Shown piece after piece: positions 5,840 to 10,747 of a stretch of DNA of 10,747 bases. Position 1 is the stretch's first letter; every line of letters begins with the position of its first letter. The stretch lies in assembly GCA_902782955.1 (NCBI GenBank), contig CACZPD010000047.1:1-10747 (forward strand). The letters run 5' to 3'. This DNA is from an uncultured Erysipelotrichaceae bacterium. Lineage in GTDB: Bacteria; Bacillota_I; Bacilli_A; Erysipelotrichales; Erysipelotrichaceae. The position numbers were made by a program, and so were the translations under genes. The notes under the pieces were generated by a model that worked only from the letters and a program-made list of their open reading frames with translations, searched no databases and was not told the DNA's origin.

Positions 5840-5890
5840 GATGATTTCCTTTCTTCACTGCGCCCTGAGGCAGTGATACTGCGTAATCTG

Positions 5891-5919
5891 ATTATAGCAT
5901 AGTGTTCCGCAAATCAAAA
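5891..5919 (-). promoter_or_regulatory. Extended -10 promoter for the 5839-RT-LysR unit
   Basis: TGCTATAAT on the minus strand gives a consensus -10 (5891-5896) with an extended TGn. The -35 is weak: TTTTGA (5914-5919) at 17 nt, within the U-tract end of the preceding terminator. The predicted start lies about 45 nt before the ATG at 5839. Confidence 0.7.
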
Positions 5920-5945
5920 AGGAGGATGCCGTGCGGCAGTCCTCC
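5916..5945 (-). terminator. Terminator of the ABC transporter operon
   Basis: GGAGGA-c-TGCC-GCAC-GGCA-TCCTCC on the minus strand forms a 10-bp stem with one bulge, followed by TTTTT (5916-5920). It is 10 nt past the permease stop and abuts the next promoter. Confidence 0.93.
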
Positions 5946-5955
5946 ATGAGATATA

Positions 5956-7245
5956 TTACAGAGGTTTTGTCATGTCCTTGAGTACTGCTTTCTGATACAT
6001 CACGATATTGGCGACCATACAGATGAGCAGCGGTACGATCAGGAACAGGATCAGGGAAACCATCATTCTGACAGTCATCATGCCCTTTGAAACGATCGAC
6101 AGCAGGATCACGCCGACATACAGCAGCGTAAGGATCCCGATGATCAGATACAGCCGGACCAGTTCCTCGATCGTGATCCTCCGCAGATCCTTTTCCAGGA
6201 AACCGATCTGGTACAGGACGCGGAAGTGCTTCCGGCGGCGTGACTGGTCAGTCGAAAGCCGGAACATGATCGTCAGCGGCAGAAGGATGTTCATGGAGAC
6301 ATAGGAGAATGTGAACAGCAGCTGGTCATACGCAACATCCTGTCTCTGGGAAAGGATGCTGATCTGGATGACTGCACAGGCAATGAACAGAATCATGATG
6401 CCTTTTGTCACACGAAGGTCTTTCCGCAGGAATCCCCCGCCCGCAAGCGTCGGCGCGAAATCCAGCTGTGTATCATTCATGGACTTGGTGATATTCCTTG
6501 ATACCACATCCTCCACGATCCCGTTGAGTCCCAGAAGACCCAGGATGGACATCGCCAGCGAAGAGACATCCTTCGTAAAGATCAGGATCAGCGGAATGAT
6601 GAACAATGCGAGATAGAAGATCTGCCGCACAACATGCGGGATCTTGCTGAGAAGACCACCGAACTGTCCGCCTTCCTTCGTCGTGTATGTTCCGTCATTG
6701 CTCATCATGGAGAATGCCGCGTTGGTATATGTAAAGCTCAGGTTGATCATCGTTGACCAGATCACCACCATCATGAGGATGATGAAGATCATCAGCAGAG
6801 CCTGCGGAGAAACCGAAATGACATTGATCACATCATGCATATCCCGGAACGCGTAATTCAGCAGTGAGATGCCGCCCATGCCGCAGAGGATGCCGACCGG
6901 GATGGATGTGATCATGATGATCATCGTCTGAGCCAGCAGGAAGGCAGTGACCTGGTTGAAAGTCGCACCGCATACCATGCGGACCGCGATATCTTTTCCT
7001 TTTGAACGGACATAGAAATCATTCGCGTTCTGGATACAGGCAAGACAGATGATGACCACCGTGATAATGATCGCCGTAGCCTGCATATCCGTCCCTCCGG
7101 TCAGATATTCCGACCCTTTGGGATTGCTGAAAAGAATATTGAAGAAAAGGAATATGAACAGTGTTGTCAGGAAGAATGTAAGCCAGTAGAAAAATGTTCT
7201 CGGCTTGTCAAACTTCAGGGCGCGGATCGCATCGCGGAAGATCAT
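5956..7245 (-). CDS. BceB/FtsX-type ABC transporter permease lacking the large extracellular domain
   Basis: A 429-aa membrane protein with ten predicted helices: about 18-40, 55-75, 100-124, 147-170, 207-224, 228-246, 281-299, 307-328, 362-386 and 393-416. After helix 2, NDFYVRSKGKDIAVRMVCGA is the FtsX-type coupling segment. A second copy-like segment, RVLYQIGFLEKDLRRITIEE, precedes helix 9. This matches BceB-type antimicrobial-peptide transporters, which have ten helices. BceB is about 650 aa because a large sensory domain of some 200 residues sits between helices 7 and 8; here that loop is only about 8 residues (300-307). The gene overlaps the ATPase gene by ATGA (7242-7245), so the two are translationally coupled. 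Export of, or resistance to, a peptide or lipid-like compound is likely; the substrate is unknown. Confidence 0.87.
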   Translation of the reverse strand: MIFRDAIRALKFDKPRTFFYWLTFFLTTLFIFLFFNILFSNPKGSEYLTGGTDMQATAIIITVVIICLACIQNANDFYVRSKGKDIAVRMVCGATFNQVTAFLLAQTMIIMITSIPVGILCGMGGISLLNYAFRDMHDVINVISVSPQALLMIFIILMMVVIWSTMINLSFTYTNAAFSMMSNDGTYTTKEGGQFGGLLSKIPHVVRQIFYLALFIIPLILIFTKDVSSLAMSILGLLGLNGIVEDVVSRNITKSMNDTQLDFAPTLAGGGFLRKDLRVTKGIMILFIACAVIQISILSQRQDVAYDQLLFTFSYVSMNILLPLTIMFRLSTDQSRRRKHFRVLYQIGFLEKDLRRITIEELVRLYLIIGILTLLYVGVILLSIVSKGMMTVRMMVSLILFLIVPLLICMVANIVMYQKAVLKDMTKPL

Positions 7246-8012
7246 ACGCGGATCGCCTCTCTGGATTCTTCGGAGTTGATCTCAACGATCTTGTTGAAAT
7301 ATTCTTCCTGGGTCATATCACCGCGTTCCAGTTCGCGTTCGATGTTGCCGTCCTTGATGAATACCAGTCTTGATGTATAGGAAGTGATCATCGGGTCATG
7401 CGTAACCATGACGATCGTGACGCCGTTTTCCTGGTTGAGCTTCTGCAGGATCAGCATCAGTTCCGTTGAGTTCTGGGAGTCCAGGTTGCCGGTAGGCTCA
7501 TCGGCGATGATGATCTCCGGGTCATTGATCAAAGCGCGGCAGATCGCGCCTCTCTGCCTCTGACCGCCGGAACACTCTCCCGGATATTTGTGCAGAAGGT
7601 TTTCAATATTCATTTTCTTTGCCAGTTCATGGACTTTCTGGTCGATCACTTTCTTATCTGCCTTGGCAAGGCTCATCGGCAGCGCGATGTTCTCGTACAT
7701 CGTGTGTGTATCGAGCAGGTTGAAGTCCTGGAAAATAAAGCCGAGATTCTTGTACCGGAAACGGCCGATCTCATTGGAGCTCATGGTGCGGATCTCGGAT
7801 CCCTTGATATATACATGCCCTTCCGTGTACTGGTCGATCGTCGAAATATTATTGATGAAAGTCGTTTTCCCCGCGCCGCTGGGACCCATGATGCCGATGA
7901 ACTCCCCTTTGCGTACCTGGATGTTAATGCCGTGCAGTGCTTCAAAAGCATTCTCTGTCCGGTAATTATAGATTTTCTTCATGTTTTTCGCTTCAAGTAC
8001 AATCTCTTCCAT
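7242..8012 (-). CDS. BceA/MacB/LolD-like ABC transporter ATP-binding protein
   Basis: 256 aa, a single nucleotide-binding domain. Visible motifs: Walker A GPSGAGKT (43-50); Q-loop FIFQDFNLL (93-100, Q95); signature CSGGQRQR (147-154, with Cys in place of the usual Leu); Walker B IIIADEP (167-173); D-loop NLDS (176-179); H-loop H205 in VTHDP. The IFQDFNLL and DEPTGNLDS stretches are typical of the MacB/BceA/LolD branch. The C-terminal tail (about 225-256, [17 protein letters not shown]) matches the extension of BceA-type proteins. It powers the downstream permease. The ribosome binding site is only moderate (AAGGG about 10 nt before the ATG). No histidine kinase or response regulator lies next to it, unlike classic bce loci. 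Confidence 0.95.
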   Translation of the reverse strand: MEEIVLEAKNMKKIYNYRTENAFEALHGINIQVRKGEFIGIMGPSGAGKTTFINNISTIDQYTEGHVYIKGSEIRTMSSNEIGRFRYKNLGFIFQDFNLLDTHTMYENIALPMSLAKADKKVIDQKVHELAKKMNIENLLHKYPGECSGGQRQRGAICRALINDPEIIIADEPTGNLDSQNSTELMLILQKLNQENGVTIVMVTHDPMITSYTSRLVFIKDGNIERELERGDMTQEEYFNKIVEINSEESREAIRV

Positions 8013-8041
8013 AATGCATTTTCCCTTCTGTCATTTTCTTC

Positions 8042-8070
8042 ATTATATGTGATAATCGTGAAAAACCTTA
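8042..8070 (-). promoter_or_regulatory. Promoter of the ABC transporter operon
   Basis: A consensus -10 TATAAT (8042-8047, minus strand) lies about 30 nt before the ATPase start. The -35 at 17 nt spacing is TAAGGT (8065-8070), a poor match. A TCAC-GATTA-TCAC direct repeat (8049-8061) fills the spacer. A weak -35 with a good -10 suggests an activated promoter, but no regulator site is identified. Confidence 0.6.
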
Positions 8071-8072
8071 GT

Positions 8073-8096
8073 AAAAAACTGCAAAAATGCAGTTTT
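8073..8096 (-). terminator. Terminator of the RACE-SUFU unit
   Basis: AAAACTGCA-TTTT-TGCAGTTTT is a perfect 9-bp stem on the minus strand continuing into TTTTTT. Its first base is the last base of the SUFU stop codon, so the stop sits at the foot of the hairpin. The A-rich left side means it could also act weakly in the other direction. Confidence 0.88.
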
Positions 8097-8761
8097 CAGA
8101 GATAGGATACGGTCCGTTTCATGTCTGTCACAAGGTCCGGATTGCCGTCTTCCTTCATTTTTCTGATCAGTTCCGGGATCAGGGCCTGGTCTTTCATGAT
8201 TGCCTGCAGTTCAGGTTCGGTAATGCCAACCAGCTGCAGGAATGTCGTCTTGCCGTAAACGGAGACCTGTGTCTCTGCTTCGGTATCATCCACGCATAAA
8301 AGTGCCGTGATCGCCGAATCCGTACCGATATGCAGGGTGGTTCCGTTTCCCTTGATGAAATCACCGGGTTCAAAATAATGTTCTGAACGGTACGTATATC
8401 TGGCCAGGTTCGCCATCATATCCAGAGCCCAGAGACAGTCTTCCGGGGAATCCTCTTTCAGCTTGATGGTCATCTCATAGCCCCATTTGTTCCATTCCTG
8501 CCCGAACATTTCCTCACTTCCGTACAGTTCGGTCATCCCGTAGGAAACGATATGGTAATAACCTTTATCCGACGTATAAATGGAATATCCGTCCAGATAC
8601 TGGTCGCCGCCGAATATGGCCCTTGCCTGCAGGTTCGTTCCGTAGTGCTGCGGTTTCTGTCCCGGATACAGCGCGTCAAACGCGTCATCGATCGCCTGCC
8701 AGCCCGGTGAAAATTCCTGGTCTTCTTTCAGTCTTTTGAGAAATTCCTCTTTTGTCATCAT
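8096..8761 (-). CDS. Suppressor-of-fused (SUFU) domain protein
   Basis: 221 aa from the start at 8761, chosen because GGAGG lies 8 nt before it; in-frame ATGs further up have no site, and the most upstream one lies inside the RACE gene. Nearly the whole protein is a SUFU domain (about 18-200): GWQAIDDAFDALYPGQKPQHYGT (20-42), SYGMTELYG (73-81), KWGYEMTIKLK (92-102), and TTFLQLVGITEPELQAIM (172-189), the last two being characteristic of bacterial members. SUFU is known from Hedgehog signalling in animals; in bacteria its molecular function is unknown, and members are often near toxin/immunity or membrane stress genes. It is 37 nt downstream of the RACE gene with no terminator between, so likely co-transcribed. 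Confidence 0.9.
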   Translation of the reverse strand: MMTKEEFLKRLKEDQEFSPGWQAIDDAFDALYPGQKPQHYGTNLQARAIFGGDQYLDGYSIYTSDKGYYHIVSYGMTELYGSEEMFGQEWNKWGYEMTIKLKEDSPEDCLWALDMMANLARYTYRSEHYFEPGDFIKGNGTTLHIGTDSAITALLCVDDTEAETQVSVYGKTTFLQLVGITEPELQAIMKDQALIPELIRKMKEDGNPDLVTDMKRTVSYL

Positions 8762-8798
8762 TGTCCTGTCCTCCAGTAGACTCATATATTTTTTTCTT

Positions 8799-10196
8799 TC
8801 AGAAATATAAACTTTCGATCCATATCTTCTGAAAATTCTCTTCCGCCGCCAGTTCAACGGAATCCGTTTCCCGCGCGATTGCCTGCACGCGTTCCGTTTC
8901 CTGCCGCATCAGTAATTTAATGCATCCGGCCAGTGAAGCATTGCCCGCAGAAGAAGCCGTCATGTGTTCCGGCAGGATGCCGAGCGTCTTCAGATCTTCC
9001 GGATCGATCCCTCTGCCGAATCCCCCGGCTATATAAACATGCCCGGCATAACAGTCTTTCAGCAGGATCCTGACAGCTGCCTGTACAGCCGCTTTTGCCA
9101 GCTGCACATTGGCCAGGTCTGCAGGTCCGAAGCTGATGCCGTTTCCGAGATCCATTTCCCCGTATTTCATCTGTCCGGCGCTTTCGATCATGTCATGACG
9201 AACAAGTTCTGCCGTCAGCGAAATGATCCCGCTGCCGCAGATGCATACCGGTTCCTTATCACCGATCGTCTCGATCCGCAGCGGTTCCAGCTTCACAGCC
9301 GAAATGGCCCCGGGGATACTTCCTCCCCCGCACCGGATCCCGCTGCCTTCAAAGGCAGGACCGGCCGCGGCAGATGAAGCAACCCGTTTTTCTCCGCAGT
9401 ATACCAGTTCCCCGTTCGTGCCGAGGTCCATGAACAGCACCGGTTCTTCAGTCTGATCCAGATCCAGCGCGTACAGACCGGCTGTGATATCACCGCCGGC
9501 ATACGCGGATATATGCGGGAAAGTCACAATCGGAAAATGCATGTTTGTATGCGGAAAGACCTCCTCCGCGTTCCGCTTCTGCAGATCCGGGATAGGAACA
9601 CGGAACGGATAGACGCCTATCGCTGAAGGGTCTTCCTGCAGAAACAGATGTGTCATGACCGTGTTGCCTGCCAGCGCCATTTCAGTAACATTGATTCCGG
9701 CATTTATGATCTCTTCCTCCATCCGGCGGATGAGAACATCATGCATTTCCTTTCCCGCATTTTTATATGCCGCGATCCGGGAGATCACATCCGCCCCGTA
9801 GCTGACCTGCGGATTCATGAAAGCGCTGCTGTGTATTTCTTTTCCCGTTTTAAGATCGATCCATTTCATGATGACCGTTGTCGTCCCGAGGTCCACAGCG
9901 AGTCCTGTGCCGGAACGGTAATGCCATCCTTCTTCCGGGGAAATTTCATCATCATGGACTGTTATTTCTTCCGCTTCCGTTTCGAGGATATCTCCTTCCT
10001 CATAGACATGCATGCAGGCAAGACAAAAACCTCTTTCGATCTTTTCCGGTGAAAGAATTCTTTTCTCATGTTCTGACAGGCTGATGGTTCTGTTTAAAAC
10101 ACGTACCAGGCATTTTCCGCATTTGTGATGTCCTGCACAGACGGCGTTGATCTGCCTGCCTTCCTTCTGCATGTATTCCAGGATGGTCATTGTCAT
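8799..10196 (-). CDS. RACE-type protein: 2Fe-2S ferredoxin plus ASKHA ATPase domain (corrinoid reactivator family)
   Basis: 465 aa from the ATG at 10196, which has AGGA 9 nt upstream. The reading frame extends to an ATG at 10271, but that lies upstream of the promoter and is rejected. The N-terminus carries a plant-type 2Fe-2S site: C20, C26, C29 (CAGHHKCGKC) and C58 in RGFCLAC. The ASKHA domain follows, with VDLGTTTV (101-108) as phosphate-binding loop 1, FMDLGTNGE (255-263) as the second, GPAFEGSGI (279-287), and GGFGRGIDPE (391-400) near the C-terminus. RACE proteins such as RamA use ATP to reduce inactive Co(II) corrinoids in methyltransferase systems. No corrinoid protein or methyltransferase is nearby. 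It is shorter than RamA (about 530-600 aa) and lacks the C-terminal 4Fe-4S cysteine motifs. Sure of the family, less of the client. Confidence 0.92.
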   Translation of the reverse strand: MTMTILEYMQKEGRQINAVCAGHHKCGKCLVRVLNRTISLSEHEKRILSPEKIERGFCLACMHVYEEGDILETEAEEITVHDDEISPEEGWHYRSGTGLAVDLGTTTVIMKWIDLKTGKEIHSSAFMNPQVSYGADVISRIAAYKNAGKEMHDVLIRRMEEEIINAGINVTEMALAGNTVMTHLFLQEDPSAIGVYPFRVPIPDLQKRNAEEVFPHTNMHFPIVTFPHISAYAGGDITAGLYALDLDQTEEPVLFMDLGTNGELVYCGEKRVASSAAAGPAFEGSGIRCGGGSIPGAISAVKLEPLRIETIGDKEPVCICGSGIISLTAELVRHDMIESAGQMKYGEMDLGNGISFGPADLANVQLAKAAVQAAVRILLKDCYAGHVYIAGGFGRGIDPEDLKTLGILPEHMTASSAGNASLAGCIKLLMRQETERVQAIARETDSVELAAEENFQKIWIESLYF

Positions 10197-10215
10197 ATCG
10201 TAAAATCCTGTTTTT

Positions 10216-10244
10216 ATTATAAAATCTGCCGGAAGCGTAAACAA
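10216..10244 (-). promoter_or_regulatory. Promoter of the RACE-SUFU unit
   Basis: The minus strand has TTGTTT (10239-10244), a 17-nt spacer and a consensus TATAAT (10216-10221), 20 nt before the chosen start codon. It follows directly after the terminator of the upstream gene. Confidence 0.7.
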
Positions 10245-10250
10245 CAGAAT

Positions 10251-10280
10251 GAAAAGAAAAGATCGCCGCATATGGCGATC
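10251..10280 (-). terminator. Terminator of the 10290 gene
   Basis: GATCGCC and GGCGATC form a 7-bp stem with a 6-nt loop (10261-10280), followed on the minus strand by TTTTCTTTTC (10251-10260). It lies 9 nt after the stop codon. Confidence 0.88.
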
Positions 10281-10289
10281 CCGGAGGAT

Positions 10290-10739
10290 TCAGATATCGT
10301 AGCCGCTGACTTTGACAACCGCGCCGTCCCTGACATATACCTGCATGGCGCAGGCTTCTAGCATGTCTTCCGTATATTTCCCGCAGCTTTCAAAATCAAA
10401 TTCAAACTGCCCGAAATAATCATCCCTGCCTGTCGGTGAATACTTTTCAATGATGCGTCCGTAATGGTATAAAATGGCAGTTACCGCGATCTGGTCGGAT
10501 ACGGTCCTGTCATCCCTGTCCGGGAACTGGTCCCCTTTCAGCCATGGCACGAATTTCTCAAGAATGAGTTTATCGATGCCTTCATTTTCCAATACGGAAA
10601 AATCTTCTCTGACATGCGCCATGCCTGCTTCAAGATCAAACTCGACGATCACGGGGATATCCCGGAATTTCAGACCGGAATCGGTTTCCTGAATGGCCGG
10701 AGGTGTGTTTTTCTTTTTAAACAGGTCTGTAAGTCCCAT
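10290..10739 (-). CDS. Protein of unknown function, 149 aa
   Basis: Starts MGLTDLFKKK, a short amphipathic lead-in much like the MGLFDKLLKE of the protein at 5324-5839, then about 25 polar residues. A compact acidic alpha/beta domain follows (about 25-149) with IPVIVEFDLEAGMAHV, FVPWLKGDQFPDRDDRT, YFGQFEFDFES and a final VYVRDGAVVKVSGYDI strand pair. The last segment suggests a small beta-rich fold. There is no membrane segment. I do not recognise the family. Only 8 nt upstream of the ATG are in the window, so the ribosome binding site and start cannot be checked. Confidence 0.75.
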   Translation of the reverse strand: MGLTDLFKKKNTPPAIQETDSGLKFRDIPVIVEFDLEAGMAHVREDFSVLENEGIDKLILEKFVPWLKGDQFPDRDDRTVSDQIAVTAILYHYGRIIEKYSPTGRDDYFGQFEFDFESCGKYTEDMLEACAMQVYVRDGAVVKVSGYDI

Positions 10740-10747
10740 ATCATTGC

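Noticed and set aside
8049..8061. TCAC-GATTA-TCAC repeat as a two-component regulator operator
   Set aside because: It is short, lies in the promoter spacer, and no regulator gene or matching second site is present.
7590..8105. 171-codon plus-strand frame opposite the ATPase gene
   Set aside because: It is antisense to a clear ABC ATPase with intact motifs, and has no family resemblance or ribosome binding site.

Overview
The window looks like chromosomal DNA from a low-to-mid GC Firmicute. An FMN riboswitch in front of a ribU-type riboflavin transporter, strong AGGAGG-like ribosome binding sites, TATAAT promoters and U-tract terminators all fit. The mix of a Cof-type HAD protein, a BceAB-like ABC transporter, a bacterial SUFU-domain protein and a RACE-type corrinoid activator suggests an anaerobic gut lineage (Erysipelotrichia or Clostridia). 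That placement is an inference from gene style, not from a marker gene. All genes but one read on the minus strand. No tRNA, rRNA, CRISPR array, insertion sequence or phage gene was seen.

Layout, left to right. At 1-330 is the start of ribU with its riboswitch, attenuator and extended -10 promoter, all minus. At 331-2093 are two translationally coupled minus-strand genes: an unusual YunG-like/HAD-IIB phosphatase fusion, followed by a small unknown protein. The only plus-strand gene, 2257-2886, encodes an unknown helical protein, is divergent from that pair and ends at a strong terminator. A short convergent spacer (2971-3060) holds two operator-like inverted repeats spaced 33 bp apart.

The most interesting part is 3061-5945, read on the minus strand. 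A promoter at about 5891-5919 drives a protein of unknown function (5324-5839). Next come about 140 nt rich in hairpins, a reverse transcriptase of a type I cannot assign (3949-5178), and a LysR regulator (3097-3945) starting 3 nt after the RT stop. The unit ends in a palindromic terminator. The RT has intact catalytic aspartates but no maturase, retron or fused effector domain that I can see. The hairpin-rich leader could be its template or partner RNA. This arrangement resembles the non-retron defence RTs (DRT/UG types) that use an adjacent structured RNA, but that is a hypothesis.

At 5956-8012 is a BceAB-like ABC pair whose permease lacks the large extracellular domain usual for BceB, with no two-component system beside it. 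At 8096-10196 a RACE-type ferredoxin/ASKHA protein is followed by a SUFU-domain protein. A small unknown protein (10290-10739) closes the window. Terminators and promoters split the minus strand into at least five transcription units: ribU; the HAD pair; 5839 to LysR; the ABC pair; and RACE plus SUFU, with the last unknown gene ending at its own terminator.
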